A stretch of DNA of 64,000 nucleotides from Tardiphaga sp. vice304 (GCF_007018905.1 NZ_CP041402.1:4700001-4764000); one strand, 5' to 3'; counted from the stretch's first letter, positions 29,012 to 38,262 are shown. The notes: generated from the sequence alone by a model not told the origin. Made by a program: numbers and translations.

Positions 29012-29995
29012 TTACTTGAGGTTGGTCATCGCGGTCAGGTCAGCCGACAGCTTGACGATGCCGGTAGCACCGCACCAGCTCGAGCCAGCGCCCGACGGAT
29101 TGATCGGGGTGAAGTTGGTGCCGGCGGCAGGAGCCGAGAAGTCCGACGTGAAGGCGTTGCAGTCACCCTTCGACAGGTTGGTGTCGGAGTAGCGCAGGTC
29201 CAGCGTGAAGACCTTGTACGTGAAGCCGATGCCGATGTTCCAAGTGTTGTAGTCGGCGTACTTGATACCGCGCGGGAACGCAACGGTGCCGTAGAAGGCG
29301 TCCGAAGTGCCGAGCCACTGGCGACCGAACTCGCCCGAAACGTAGGAGCCGATGCCCGAGGTGCCGAACCAGGTCGACGGCGCGATCACCTTACCGACCA
29401 CCGACGCATAGGTGCCCTCGGCACCCGTGTTCAGGAAGTTCGGCGAGTAGAAGGCATTGCCGCCGAGCGAGAAGTTGTCGTTGAAGGTGTAGTTAACCTT
29501 GGCATAGCCTTCATAGAAGCTAGCGTTCTTCTTGGCGACGCTGCCGTTCGGCAGCGCGACCGCGGTCACATCGCCGCCGCAGAACGCCGGGGTGTTGAAG
29601 CACTGGCCGCCCGGGTAGCCGTAGTAGAAGAAGCCGAAGTCGAACGCCGCGGCTCCCCAGGTCGGGCGGATACCGAAGTAGCCGTCGAGCTCCATCGAGG
29701 CGCGGTTCGGGAAAGAGATGCTCTCGCCGGAGACACCGGCGTACAGCTGGACGTCCTTCGTGATGTTGTAGCGCGGCTCGAAGTAGGCTGCGACCGAGCC
29801 CTTGTTGCCATTCGACTGGGTGATGCCGCGGAACACGTAGTTGCTCATGACCGCAGCGCCGAAGGCGATGTCCCAGGGATCATAGGCCACGATCGGCGGC
29901 GCCTTCTTGTACATCTTGGCGGCCATATCGGCGGCCGAGGCGGAGTTCACACCCACGGCCAGCAGCGCTGCAACCGAAACGATTACTTTCTTCAT
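29012..29995 (-). CDS. TorF family putative outer-membrane porin
   Basis: A 327-residue beta-barrel protein. The signal peptide is MKKVIVSVAALLAVGVNSASA; the mature start (DMAAKMYKKAPP) is the usual alphaproteobacterial porin opening. The family segment IAFGAAVMSNYVFRGITQS follows, then alternating aromatic/polar strands (LDGYFGIRPTWG, FYEGYAKVNYTFNDNF, NTWNIGIGFTYKVFTLDLRYSDT). It contains a Cys pair in the extracellular-type loop QCFNTPAFCGG. ATG 29995 begins the signal peptide. Channel specificity is unknown; the 448-bp upstream region suggests complex regulation. Confidence 0.88.
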   Translation of the reverse strand: MKKVIVSVAALLAVGVNSASAADMAAKMYKKAPPIVAYDPWDIAFGAAVMSNYVFRGITQSNGNKGSVAAYFEPRYNITKDVQLYAGVSGESISFPNRASMELDGYFGIRPTWGAAAFDFGFFYYGYPGGQCFNTPAFCGGDVTAVALPNGSVAKKNASFYEGYAKVNYTFNDNFSLGGNAFYSPNFLNTGAEGTYASVVGKVIAPSTWFGTSGIGSYVSGEFGRQWLGTSDAFYGTVAFPRGIKYADYNTWNIGIGFTYKVFTLDLRYSDTNLSKGDCNAFTSDFSAPAAGTNFTPINPSGAGSSWCGATGIVKLSADLTAMTNLK

Positions 29996-30227
29996 GACAT
30001 TCCCCATTTGAACCAAAGCAGTTTCGTGTCTGAAAGACGCGGCACTGCGAACTCCTGAACCTGACGCAACTCTGGGGCGCATTGCGTCGATGGAGAAGTT
30101 AAAAAAACGAGCATTTGCCGCCTTATTGGGCGTTCTGACGATTCCGTAAGAGGTTGTTCAGGGGTGTTGCTTAATCGTCACAAATTCCGAGATGCCTTAA
30201 AGAGAATACCGCAATAGGGAAATATCG

Positions 30228-30350
30228 GAAGACTAAACCCAGGGGGGCCGAGGCACCGTCGCGGTCAGGAGTACCCTGGCGAAGAAAGCCTGGACGCCAT
30301 AAGGCGAATCGTTCGCCGGTCCCACCGGCGGTACGGCTGCCCTCCCCCGC
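30228..30350. other. Structured intergenic segment (candidate RNA element)
   Basis: Part of the 448-bp gap 29996-30443, which holds no convincing gene. Short perfect hairpins cluster here: GGCGAA-TCG-TTCGCC (30303-30317), GCCGGT-CCC-ACCGGC (30315-30329, sharing three bases with the first, so the two exclude each other) and GCCGA-GCA-TCGGC near 30340-30352. No known riboswitch signature was matched. Confidence 0.3.
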
Positions 30351-30385
30351 CGAGCATCGGCTGCGCCCGTAATCCCCGAAATATA

Positions 30386-30415
30386 GAAGGCCGCAACGGA
30401 CACGTTGCGGCCTTC
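30386..30415 (-). terminator. Terminator of the histone-like gene
   Basis: 12-bp stem GAAGGCCGCAAC / GTTGCGGCCTTC with a 6-base loop, about 30 bp past the stop; a TATATTT tract follows on the minus strand. Confidence 0.75.
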
Positions 30416-30443
30416 GGTTCGTCAACACGTTCTGACGGGCGAT

Positions 30444-31214
30444 CTACTTGGTGTCGTTGCGATCAACCAGATCCGCCGCATCGTCCGACGATTCGATCGG
30501 CGTGGTATCGCCGCTGGAATGGCCTTCTACGGGGGTGGGATCGGGCTCGGGCGCGGACCAGTCCGGCGCGTCGGCTTGTTCGGACGGCAATTCCGGGGCG
30601 GTCAGCGCGACTGGTTCCGGCTTCGGCTTGCGCGGGGCGCGGGCCTTCTTGGGCGGCTTCGGCGGCAGCGACACCGGCGGCAACGGCTCGGCCGGCGCAA
30701 TCGGCGCCGTGCTGGTCATCAACTCGTCCGGCACGCTGATCGACGGCGACACCGCCTTCTTGGCGCGGGGCTTCTTCACCGCTGTCTTGGGAGATGTCTT
30801 GGGAGATGCCTTGGCAGATGTCTTGGCAGATGTCTTGGGAGCCGCCTTTTTTACCGCGACCTTCTTCGGCGCAGCCTTTTTCGCTCCAGATTTCTTGGGC
30901 GCAGATTTCTTGGGCGCAGATTTCTTCGGGGCCGCCTTGGCTGCCTTCTTGGCCGGGGCCTTCTTCGCCGTCTTCTTCACCGCTTTCTTCGCCGTCTTCT
31001 TGGCAGCTTTGGGGGTGGCCTTCTTAGCAGCCTTCTTCGGCGCTTTCTTCACGGCCTTCTTGGCAGCTTTCTTGGCGGACTTTTCGGCGGCCTTCTTCGG
31101 CGCCTTCTTTGCGGGCTTCTTGGAGGCCTTCTTCGCGGCCTTTGCCGCTAGCAGAAGCTTCTTCTTGTTTTTCTTGTCCTTCTTGTCCTTTTTGGATTTC
31201 TTGTCTTTCGCCAT
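30444..31214 (-). CDS. Histone H1-like Lys/Ala-rich DNA-binding protein
   Basis: A 256-residue protein of extreme composition. Residues 1-20 are nearly all Lys and Asp ([19 protein letters not shown]), followed to about 155 by KKA/PKK/AKK repeats similar to the C-terminal domain of histone H1 and to Bordetella BpH1/AlgP-type proteins. The last ~100 residues switch to a Pro/Glu/Asp-rich acidic tail ([30 protein letters not shown]). AGGAGGACC before ATG 31214 is a very strong ribosome binding site. Nucleoid binding by the basic half is inferred from composition. The repeats make length variation between strains likely. Confidence 0.85.
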   Translation of the reverse strand: MAKDKKSKKDKKDKKNKKKLLLAAKAAKKASKKPAKKAPKKAAEKSAKKAAKKAVKKAPKKAAKKATPKAAKKTAKKAVKKTAKKAPAKKAAKAAPKKSAPKKSAPKKSGAKKAAPKKVAVKKAAPKTSAKTSAKASPKTSPKTAVKKPRAKKAVSPSISVPDELMTSTAPIAPAEPLPPVSLPPKPPKKARAPRKPKPEPVALTAPELPSEQADAPDWSAPEPDPTPVEGHSSGDTTPIESSDDAADLVDRNDTK

Positions 31215-31288
31215 GTGGTCCTCCTGTTGGGGCGCCGACCGGGAGCGATCCAGCGTCTCGTCGTGTGCCGGCGCGCGACCGCGTTCGC

Positions 31289-32617
31289 TCAGTTCAATCC
31301 GGGCCCTATCAAACCTGGTCTTGGACCGCCAGTCGCCCAATCCAGCAGCTCGATCGTGTGCACGACCGGCACGCCGGTGCCGCCGGCGATCTGAACCATG
31401 CAGCCGATGTTGCCGGCGGCGATCAGGTCGGGCTTGAGCATCGCGATGTTGGCCACCTTGCGGTCACGCAATCGGCTCGCGATGTCAGGCTGGAGAATGT
31501 TGTACGTGCCCGCCGACCCGCAACATAAATGGCCTTCCGGTATATCTTTCACCACGAATCCGCTCTTGGAAAGCAATTCTTTGGGAGCCTGCGTGATTTT
31601 CTGCCCGTGCTGCAGCGAGCACGCCGAATGATAGGCCACGACGAGATCACTGCGGGTCTGCGGCGCAGGGAGGTTCATCTCGCTGACATATTCGCTGATA
31701 TCCTTGGCGAGGGCCGACACCTTGGCTGCGGGACCGGCGAATTCGGGGTCCTCACGCAGCAGATATCCGTAGTCCTTGATCACCGTTCCACAGCCCGACG
31801 CCGTCACGAGGATCGCATCCAGCCCGCCGCGATCGGCCTCGCCCAGCCAGACACCGATATTGGCCCGCGCCATCGCCAGCGCCGCGTCGTCGCGCCCGAG
31901 ATGATGGGTCAGCGCCCCGCAGCATTGCTCGTCCCGCACCAGCACCACCTCGATGCCGTGCCGCGTCAGCAGGCGGATGGCGGCCTGGTTGATGCGCGGC
32001 GCCAGCACCTGCTGGGCGCAGCCCTGCAGCAACGCCACGCGCCCGCGGCGCGTGCCCATGGCGGGATAGACGTTGCCGCCCTGCAGGACCGGCGCCGGCA
32101 GCGATGACGGCGCGATCTGCAGGATCGCCCGCAGCCGGCTCAGCAGGTTCGGATTGGCCTGGTTGTGCGTCGAGGGCAGCAGCGCCGCCAGCGGCCGGGC
32201 GAGCCGCGCCATCACCATGCTGGCCCGAAACAGTTTTGGCCGCGGCAGGATCATGGCCATCACGGATCGCAGTGCGCGTTCCGTGAATGGCCGCGTGTAA
32301 TCCCGTTCGATCCGGACCCGCGCCTGATCGACCAGATGCATGTAGTTCACGCCGGACGGGCACGTCGTCATGCAGGACAGGCAGGACAGGCAGCGATCGA
32401 TATGCTTGACCACCTCTCTGGTCGGCGGTTTGTCCTTCTCCAGCATCTCCTTGATCAGGTAGATGCGACCGCGCGGGCTGTCCAACTCGTCGCCGAGCAA
32501 CACATAGGTCGGGCACGTCGCGGTGCAAAAGCCGCAATGTACGCAGGCGCGCAGGATCTTGTCGGCTTCGGCAAGATCGGGATTGGCAAGTTGCGTGAGC
32601 GTGAAGTCGGTTTTCAT
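31289..32617 (-). CDS. glcF: Glycolate oxidase iron-sulfur subunit
   Basis: 442-residue GlcF of the GlcDEF glycolate oxidase. Two 4Fe-4S motifs are visible: CVHCGFCTATCPTY (about 26-39) and CLSCLSCMTTCPSG (about 76-89). The C-terminal CCG domains contain EQCCGALTHH and GHLCCGSAGTY. ATG 32617 overlaps the glcE stop by 4 bp; the open frame continues upstream inside glcE but is a shadow. Electrons probably pass to the quinone pool. It is last in the glcDEF order. Confidence 0.95.
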   Translation of the reverse strand: MKTDFTLTQLANPDLAEADKILRACVHCGFCTATCPTYVLLGDELDSPRGRIYLIKEMLEKDKPPTREVVKHIDRCLSCLSCMTTCPSGVNYMHLVDQARVRIERDYTRPFTERALRSVMAMILPRPKLFRASMVMARLARPLAALLPSTHNQANPNLLSRLRAILQIAPSSLPAPVLQGGNVYPAMGTRRGRVALLQGCAQQVLAPRINQAAIRLLTRHGIEVVLVRDEQCCGALTHHLGRDDAALAMARANIGVWLGEADRGGLDAILVTASGCGTVIKDYGYLLREDPEFAGPAAKVSALAKDISEYVSEMNLPAPQTRSDLVVAYHSACSLQHGQKITQAPKELLSKSGFVVKDIPEGHLCCGSAGTYNILQPDIASRLRDRKVANIAMLKPDLIAAGNIGCMVQIAGGTGVPVVHTIELLDWATGGPRPGLIGPGLN

Positions 32618-33852
32618 GCAAGAGGTCCGCGCGACATCCGGCCGCGATTGAGAATCGTTCTGGGATCGAAACTGTTCCGCACCCGCTCGCCCAGCGCCGC
32701 GAGGCCGGCGGCCTGCGGGTGAAACACATCGACAGCGAGACGCACCGCTTCCGCGGCGCGGATAAGCGTCGCGTGGCCGCCCGCGGCATCGACGAGCTTG
32801 CGCAAGGGCACGGCCTGCGCGTCGTCCGAGGGCGGCAGCGCGGCCCAGATCAGCCCGCCGCCCCAGTCGTAGAACACCTCGCCCTGTGACGCCCGGGCGA
32901 TCGCCTGACCGAGCTGGCCGCCCGCGGCCGGCGGACAGACGATCCGCCACACCGGCCACATCGCCCGCGGCCCGTCGGCAGCGAACGGCACGGCATCGCG
33001 AATGCCGGCCCACAGCGCCGCCGACGCTGTGTCCTCGACGATCTCCGCCGTGCCATAGGCCGACAATGCCTCGGCCAGCGAGGCGGCGCGATGTTTCGCC
33101 GATACTGTGATGCCCTCGAGCCGCAGCAGCGTGACCGACTGGTCGGGAGCGGCCAGTTCGCCGAGTGGTGCTGGCGTGGTGCGCAGCACCGAACCGGGCA
33201 GATGCGCCGCGCCGGACACGTCGAACGGCGAGCCCAGCGCGGCGGTCATCGCCCGGTTGCCTTGGAGGTCGTCGAGCCCGCGCAGCACGAGCGTGCGTTC
33301 GCTTTCCGCCGACGGCATCACTTTCAGCGTGACCTCGGTCATGACCGCCAGCGTGCCCCACGAGCCCGCCAGCAGCTTGCACAGATCGTAGCCGGTGACG
33401 TTCTTCACCACCTTGCCGCCGGCCTTGAAGCTGTCGCCGAAGCCGGACACCGCATGCGCGCCGAGCAAATGGTCGCGCGCGCCGCCGGCCTGGATCCGCC
33501 GCGGCCCGGCAAGCCCGGCCGCGATCATGCCGCCGATTGTGCCGACATCCGCCGTGCCGAGCAGTCTTGAAGTGTTCATCGGCTCGAACGACAATTGCTG
33601 GTTCTTACTGTCGATCAGCGACAGCACATCGGCCATCGGCGCGCCGGCCTGCACGGTGAGAATCAGTTCGTTGGGCTCATAGGCGGTGATGGCGTTGAGC
33701 GCAGAGAGATCGAGTCGCGCATTGGTAGCGACGGGCCGCCCGATGCCGCGCTTGCTGCCATGGCCGACAATCTCCAGCGGCTGCTCGCCGGCAATCGCCG
33801 CGCGCACCGCGGTCTCGACGTCCTGGGCGTCGCGTACTTTCAGAATGTCCAC
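32614..33852 (-). CDS. glcE: Glycolate oxidase subunit, FAD-binding
   Basis: 412-residue GlcE. The FAD PCMH-type N-terminus shows PLEIVGHGSKRGIGRP and YEPNELILTVQAGAPMADV, then GTADVGTIGGMIAAGLAGPRRI and GKVVKNVTGYDLCKLLAGSWG. All are typical of FAD-linked 2-hydroxyacid oxidases. It starts at 33852, beside a family B repeat that separates it from glcD, and overlaps glcF by 4 bp. Confidence 0.94.
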   Translation of the reverse strand: MDILKVRDAQDVETAVRAAIAGEQPLEIVGHGSKRGIGRPVATNARLDLSALNAITAYEPNELILTVQAGAPMADVLSLIDSKNQQLSFEPMNTSRLLGTADVGTIGGMIAAGLAGPRRIQAGGARDHLLGAHAVSGFGDSFKAGGKVVKNVTGYDLCKLLAGSWGTLAVMTEVTLKVMPSAESERTLVLRGLDDLQGNRAMTAALGSPFDVSGAAHLPGSVLRTTPAPLGELAAPDQSVTLLRLEGITVSAKHRAASLAEALSAYGTAEIVEDTASAALWAGIRDAVPFAADGPRAMWPVWRIVCPPAAGGQLGQAIARASQGEVFYDWGGGLIWAALPPSDDAQAVPLRKLVDAAGGHATLIRAAEAVRLAVDVFHPQAAGLAALGERVRNSFDPRTILNRGRMSRGPLA

Positions 33853-33895
33853 GGTGTGATCTTCTTATTAGTTGAAAGCGAAATGCCGATAGCAT

Positions 33896-34065
33896 CCCTC
33901 CCCCTTGCGGGGACGGCCGGCCGAACGGACGGCGATGCATAGCATCGTCGGGAGGGGAGGCCGGGGTGGGGGTGCCACAGGCGCCGTCGCCCGCGGCTAC
34001 CCCCCTCCCCGACCCTCCCCCGCCTAGCGAAGCTTCGCTTCGCACGGGGGGGAGGGAGCACTGCG
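33896..34065. repeat. Intergenic repeat, family B
   Basis: The segment from TCCCTCCCCCTTGCGGGGACGG to GGGGGGAGGGAGCAC between glcE and glcD. It contains hairpins (GCGATGCATAGCATCG; CGAAGCTTCGCTTCG). It interrupts the glcD-glcE join by 250 bp, where no gene is seen. Confidence 0.85.
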
Positions 34066-34102
34066 GCTGGCGCATCTCCGCTTTCCACTACAATACACAT
34101 CC

Positions 34103-35596
34103 TCAAAACCGCGGCAATTCCGGAAACGCCAGCTGGCCGGCATGCACATGCATGCGACCGAGCTCGGCGCAGCGATGCAGCGTCGGAAACACCTTGCCGG
34201 GATTCAGCAGCCCCTGCGCATCGAACGCGCATTTGATGCGCTGCTGCTGGTTGAGGTCGATCTCGCTGAACATCTCCGGCATCAGGTCGCGCTTCTCGAT
34301 GCCGACGCCGTGCTCGCCGGTCAGCACGCCGCCGACCTCGACGCACAATCGCAAGATGTCGGAACCGAAATCCTCGGCGCGCTGCAACTCGCCAGGCTTG
34401 TTGGCATCATACAATATCAACGGATGCAGATTGCCGTCGCCGGCGTGAAACACGTTGGCGACGCCGAGGCCGTATTTGACGGACAGCTCCTTCATGCGGC
34501 GCAAGACCAGAGGCAATGCCGCGCGCGGGATAGTGCCGTCCATGCACAGATAGTCCGGCGAAATCCGGCCGACCGCCGGAAACGCCGCCTTGCGGCCGGA
34601 CCAGAACAACAGCCGCTGCTGCTCGGAAGTCGAAATCTGGCAGGTGGTCGAGCCGCAGCCCAGCGCGATCGCCTCGACGCGCGTGATCAGTTCATCGACC
34701 TCGACGCCCGGCCCGTCCAACTCTATGATCAGGAGTGCCTCGACATCGAGCGGATAGCCGGCATGGACGAAGGCTTCGGCGGCGTGGATCGCCGGCCGGT
34801 CCATCATCTCCATGCCGCCAGGAATGATGCCGGCCGTGATGATATCGGCGACGCACCGGCCCGCCTCCTCCACTTCGGCAAAGCCGATCATCAGCGCGCG
34901 CGCCGTCTCCGGCTTTTGCAGGATACGAACCGTGACTTCGGTGATGACGCCAAGCAGCCCTTCGGAGCCCGTGATGATACCGAGCAGATCATAGCCCGAC
35001 GGCTCCGCCGCCTTGCCGCCAACCTTGATGATCTCGCCGTTCATCAGCACGATCTCGCAGCCGAGCAGATTATTGGTGGTCATGCCGTATTTCAGGCAGT
35101 GCACGCCGCCGGAATTCTCCGCGACATTGCCGCCGATCGAGCAGGCGATCTGCGACGACGGATCCGGCGCGTAATAAAAACCGGCATGCGCCACGGCCTG
35201 GCTGAGCGCGAGGTTGGTGACGCCGGGTTCGGTGATCACCGCGCGGTTGTCGAGATCGATCTCGCGGATCCGCTTGAACTTGCCTAGGCCAAGGAGCACC
35301 GCGTCGGCCAGCGGCAGCGCGCCGCCGCTCAATGAGGTGCCGGAGCCGCGCGGCACCACCTTGATGCCATGGTCGAAGCAGTAGCGCAGTACTTTGGAAA
35401 CCTGCTCGGTGGTGTCAGGCAGCACCACCACCATCGGCGGCTGGCGATAGGCCATCAGCCCGTCGGACTCATAGGGCAGCATCTCGGCGGCGCTGGAGAT
35501 CACGCCCTCGCCCGGAACAATCTTGCGCAGTGCAGCAACGATCGTCTCGCGGCGCGCCAGCACCGCCTGATCCGCCGCGGGCATCATTATCGTCAT
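34103..35596 (-). CDS. glcD: Glycolate oxidase subunit, FAD-linked catalytic
   Basis: 497-residue GlcD, the catalytic flavoprotein that oxidises glycolate to glyoxylate. FAD-binding PCMH signatures are PMVVVLPDTTEQVSKVLRYC, VVPRGSGTSLSGGALP, VTNLALSQAVAHAGFYYAPDPSSQ and GGNVAENSGGVHCLKYG. The C-terminal FAD-oxidase domain has NVFHAGDGNLHPLILYD and LTGEHGVGIEKRDLM. Upstream, in divergent orientation, is a cytochrome c. Family members also oxidise D-lactate, so the substrate could be broader. Confidence 0.95.
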   Translation of the reverse strand: MTIMMPAADQAVLARRETIVAALRKIVPGEGVISSAAEMLPYESDGLMAYRQPPMVVVLPDTTEQVSKVLRYCFDHGIKVVPRGSGTSLSGGALPLADAVLLGLGKFKRIREIDLDNRAVITEPGVTNLALSQAVAHAGFYYAPDPSSQIACSIGGNVAENSGGVHCLKYGMTTNNLLGCEIVLMNGEIIKVGGKAAEPSGYDLLGIITGSEGLLGVITEVTVRILQKPETARALMIGFAEVEEAGRCVADIITAGIIPGGMEMMDRPAIHAAEAFVHAGYPLDVEALLIIELDGPGVEVDELITRVEAIALGCGSTTCQISTSEQQRLLFWSGRKAAFPAVGRISPDYLCMDGTIPRAALPLVLRRMKELSVKYGLGVANVFHAGDGNLHPLILYDANKPGELQRAEDFGSDILRLCVEVGGVLTGEHGVGIEKRDLMPEMFSEIDLNQQQRIKCAFDAQGLLNPGKVFPTLHRCAELGRMHVHAGQLAFPELPRF

Positions 35597-35794
35597 GTCG
35601 TCACTCCCGCGAGAGCCATCCGTGTCGCTGGCGGCCCTGATTGTGCTGAATCAAAGCATGTCTGGAGCGCTTTGGGTAGCGCACGAAAGCATGGCGGCAT
35701 CGGCCCCGGTTCCCGTGATTATCGGCCTTGTGCCCGATGCGGGCTGCATGCGACAAGCGCCGCTCGGGACAGCCAACAGACAGAAGAGCCATCC

Positions 35795-36193
35795 ATGAAG
35801 AACATCCTCCGTGCTTTGATCATCGGCGCCGCGACCGCCGCCGCAACCTCCTCCGCTTTGGCGCAGGACGTCGCCGCCGGCAAGTCTTCCTTCAACAAGT
35901 GCCTGGCCTGCCATGCGATCGGCGAAGGGGCCAAGAACAAGGTCGGTCCGGAACTGAACGGCCTCGACGGCCGCAAGTCGGGCACCGTCGAGGGCTATTC
36001 CTACTCGGCCGCCAACAAGGATTCCGGCATCACCTGGAACGAGGCGCAGTTCAAGGAATACATCAAGGATCCCAAGGCCAAGATCCCCGGAACCAAGATG
36101 GCGTTCGCCGGCATCAAGAAGGAAACTGAGATCAACGACCTCTGGGCATTCCTCGCGCAGTACGACAAGGACGGCAAGGTAAAGGCGCAGTAG
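35795..36193 (+). CDS. Class I cytochrome c (cytochrome c2/c550 type)
   Basis: A 132-residue periplasmic monohaem cytochrome. The signal peptide is MKNILRALIIGAATAAATSSALA; the haem site is CLACH (36-40) and the distal Met ligand is likely in GTKMAFAG (Met 101). KVGPELNGLDGRKSG and the IPGTKM loop are typical of cytochrome c2/c550. It probably carries electrons between bc1 complex and oxidases or denitrification enzymes. It lies divergent to glcD across about 200 bp. Confidence 0.92.
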   Translation: MKNILRALIIGAATAAATSSALAQDVAAGKSSFNKCLACHAIGEGAKNKVGPELNGLDGRKSGTVEGYSYSAANKDSGITWNEAQFKEYIKDPKAKIPGTKMAFAGIKKETEINDLWAFLAQYDKDGKVKAQ

Positions 36194-36226
36194 TCGCGAC
36201 AACTACACGCCGGCCGTCGTGTTCTG

Positions 36227-36341
36227 TCCCCTCCCCCCTTGTGGGGGAGGGTGGCGCGAAGCGCCGGGAGAGGGGGAGCCACAGGGGACGTCGCTTGTGG
36301 CACCCCTCCCCGACCCTCCCCCGCAAGGGGGGAGGGAGCAC
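36227..36341. repeat. Intergenic repeat, family B
   Basis: Runs from TCCCCTCCCCCCTTGTGGGG to CCCCGCAAGGGGGGAGGGAG with an internal GGCGCGAAGCGCC hairpin. Lies between the convergent cytochrome c and TetR genes and could serve as a terminator for both. Confidence 0.85.
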
Positions 36342-36371
36342 TTCTGACTTCGCCTAGAATTTGAGAAGTAC

Positions 36372-37046
36372 TTAAGCCCCTGCCGCCATGCGCGTCGGCA
36401 GCACGGCTTGCACGACCAGGCCTCTGGCGCGGGCGTCCATCACGCCGACGGCGCGCAGCGCCAGCAGCGTCACGGTCTGCACCGCATCGCGCAATTTGGC
36501 CTGATCGTCGAGATTGTCCGGGGCCATCGGCCCGACCAGGGCTTCATGCAACGCACCGAGCAAGGCGGCTGCGGCCAGCGCCGTATCCTGCGCCGGCAGA
36601 TGGCCGGCGCGGATCGCCGCGGCAATGCGCAGTTCGATCTCGCCGGCGATCTCGCGGCGGCTGGCGAGGCGCGATTCGGTGACATCGACCTCGACCGGCT
36701 CGGCCAGAATCCCCCACGACAATTTGCGGTGCGACACTACATGCACGGCGACGGTGGTTACCGCCGCGGCCAGCGCCGAAGATGGCCCCGGTGCGGCATC
36801 GGCGGCACGGCGGATCGCCGCGAGTTCGTCGCGCGAGACGTCGGCAATCAGTTCGGAGATCAGGTCGGCCTTGGACGGAAAATAGCGATACACCGTGCCG
36901 GCCGCGACATTGGCGCGGATCGCCACCGGGGCGATCTGCACCGCGGCCATGCCGCCATCGGCGCAGGTGTCGCGCGCTGCCGCCAGAATGGCGCTGCGCC
37001 GCGCTGCCAAGCGTTTCACCACCTGGGTCGTCCGCCGATAAACCAT
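36372..37046 (-). CDS. TetR/AcrR family transcriptional regulator
   Basis: A 224-residue TetR-type repressor. The N-terminal HTH is seen in RRSAILAAARDTCADGG and VAAGTVYRYFPSKADLISEL (about 48-68). The C-terminal ligand-binding domain is helical and Ala-rich. ATG 37046 (MVYRRTTQVVKRL) is preferred to the 20-residue upstream extension at 37106. A palindrome at 37152-37167, about 110 bp upstream of the start, is a plausible operator. The target could be itself or azlCD, which lies upstream on the same strand. Confidence 0.88.
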   Translation of the reverse strand: MVYRRTTQVVKRLAARRSAILAAARDTCADGGMAAVQIAPVAIRANVAAGTVYRYFPSKADLISELIADVSRDELAAIRRAADAAPGPSSALAAAVTTVAVHVVSHRKLSWGILAEPVEVDVTESRLASRREIAGEIELRIAAAIRAGHLPAQDTALAAAALLGALHEALVGPMAPDNLDDQAKLRDAVQTVTLLALRAVGVMDARARGLVVQAVLPTRMAAGA

Positions 37047-37151
37047 GCGCGTTTCTTCCCCCGGACGCCCCCGGCCCGGCCACAGGGCCCGGGCGAGAAG
37101 GTGCACGGCTTCAAGGTTTTACGTGAGATTGCAGGCCCTCACAGATAAGAA

Positions 37152-37167
37152 CTGAACACTAGTTCAG
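37152..37167. promoter_or_regulatory. Palindromic operator candidate for the TetR regulator
   Basis: CTGAAC-ACTA-GTTCAG, a perfect 6+4+6 inverted repeat upstream of the tetR-type gene. TTTTGACAAG follows 8 bases later on the plus strand. Confidence 0.5.
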
Positions 37168-37201
37168 AGATTTTGACAAGTCGTTTCGCGCAACGCCCTC
37201 G

Positions 37202-37519
37202 TCAGCCGCCGAAGCCGGCCGCCCGCGCCAGCGCAGCCACCGCCATACCGGTGATCACGGCGATGAAATCGTTGCGCCGGATGATGGTCACGGCCATCGC
37301 GGCGAGGATGGCGAACATCACCACCGCCCCGCCATTGACCGCCACCGGGAGTGCTGCGGCGACGATGATCGAGCCCGGCAGCGCGTCCAGCATGCGGCGC
37401 ACCCGCGGCGTGACGTTGACATAGCCCATCAGCCAGTAGCCGCCGAGCCGGGACGCCACCGTCACCGCGGTCATGACGGCAAACGCTATCATCACGTCGC
37501 TGCGCAAAAACTCGCTCAT
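37202..37519 (-). CDS. azlD: AzlD family branched-chain amino acid permease subunit
   Basis: A 105-residue membrane protein with three to four hydrophobic helices (MIAFAVMTAVTVASRLGGYW, ALPGSIIVAAALPVAV, AVVMFAILAAMAVTII). It matches the small AzlD subunit that works with AzlC in export of branched-chain or related amino acids. It overlaps azlC by 4 bp; ATG 37519. Confidence 0.9.
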   Translation of the reverse strand: MSEFLRSDVMIAFAVMTAVTVASRLGGYWLMGYVNVTPRVRRMLDALPGSIIVAAALPVAVNGGAVVMFAILAAMAVTIIRRNDFIAVITGMAVAALARAAGFGG

Positions 37520-38262
37520 GGGGCCGCCCCCGCGTGAGGATGCGGCATCGGCTCCTCCATCAGCCCGGCGGTAATAGCGCCCGACACGGCGCCGGCGATG
37601 ATGAACCACCAGCCCGGCAGCACATAATGCACCGCCAGCGCGACCACGCCGGACACCGCCCAGGGGATCGCGCGCCGCGCCCCCTTCCAGGCCGGCACCA
37701 GCATCGCCGCATAGAACGCCGGCATTACCAGGTCGACGCCGTATTTGCGGGGATCGGTGAGCTGTTCCGCGAGCAGGAAACCGGGGATCGCCGAGAACAG
37801 CCAGACGAAGTACAGCACGATGCCGCCGCCGACATAGAAGGCGGCATCGGCGCCGCCATGGTCGCGGTAGCGCATCGCGGCCAGCCAGCCGCCGTCGGTG
37901 ACCAGCAGCATTGAAGGATAGGCCTGCCATGCCGGCAACGTGCCGAACCACGGCCGCAGCGTCGCGCTCATCAGCATGAAGCGGACATTGACGGTGAAGG
38001 TGAGCAGCGCCAGCGTCGCGATCGAGGACGGCGTCAGCCGGTCAGGCCACGACTGCACCGCAACAAACTGCGACAGCCCGCCATAGACCGTGGCCATCAT
38101 CACCTCGACCTCTACAAGCGAAAAATGCTTCTGGGCGCACAGTGCGCCAAAGGCCATGCCGAACGCCAGCGTGCCTGGCAGCATCGGGCCGATCGCGACG
38201 ATGCCCGGCACGATCGCCGCCGTTGACCAGTAGGCTGGAGCCTTGGTGATTCCCGTATGCAT
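37516..38262 (-). CDS. azlC: AzlC family branched-chain amino acid permease subunit
   Basis: A 248-residue membrane protein with about seven helices. AzlC hallmarks are PGIVAIGPMLPGTLAFGMAFG, YGGLSQFVAVQSW and VNVRFMLMSATLRPW. Family members export leucine-related analogues or other amino acids. ATG 38262 (MHTGITKAP) was chosen; the frame is open to 38313. It overlaps azlD, forming a two-gene transporter. Confidence 0.92.
   Translation of the reverse strand: MHTGITKAPAYWSTAAIVPGIVAIGPMLPGTLAFGMAFGALCAQKHFSLVEVEVMMATVYGGLSQFVAVQSWPDRLTPSSIATLALLTFTVNVRFMLMSATLRPWFGTLPAWQAYPSMLLVTDGGWLAAMRYRDHGGADAAFYVGGGIVLYFVWLFSAIPGFLLAEQLTDPRKYGVDLVMPAFYAAMLVPAWKGARRAIPWAVSGVVALAVHYVLPGWWFIIAGAVSGAITAGLMEEPMPHPHAGAAP

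Noticed and set aside
31289..33382. A 697-residue version of GlcF starting inside glcE
   Set aside because: The first ~255 residues are glcE read in another frame. The ATG at 32617 overlaps the glcE stop by 4 bp and begins the true GlcF.
35641..35654. FNR/FixK-like site TTGTGCTGAATCAA upstream of the cytochrome c gene
   Set aside because: The left half-site departs from TTGAT and it is about 140 bp from the start, so it is too weak to list as a regulatory site.
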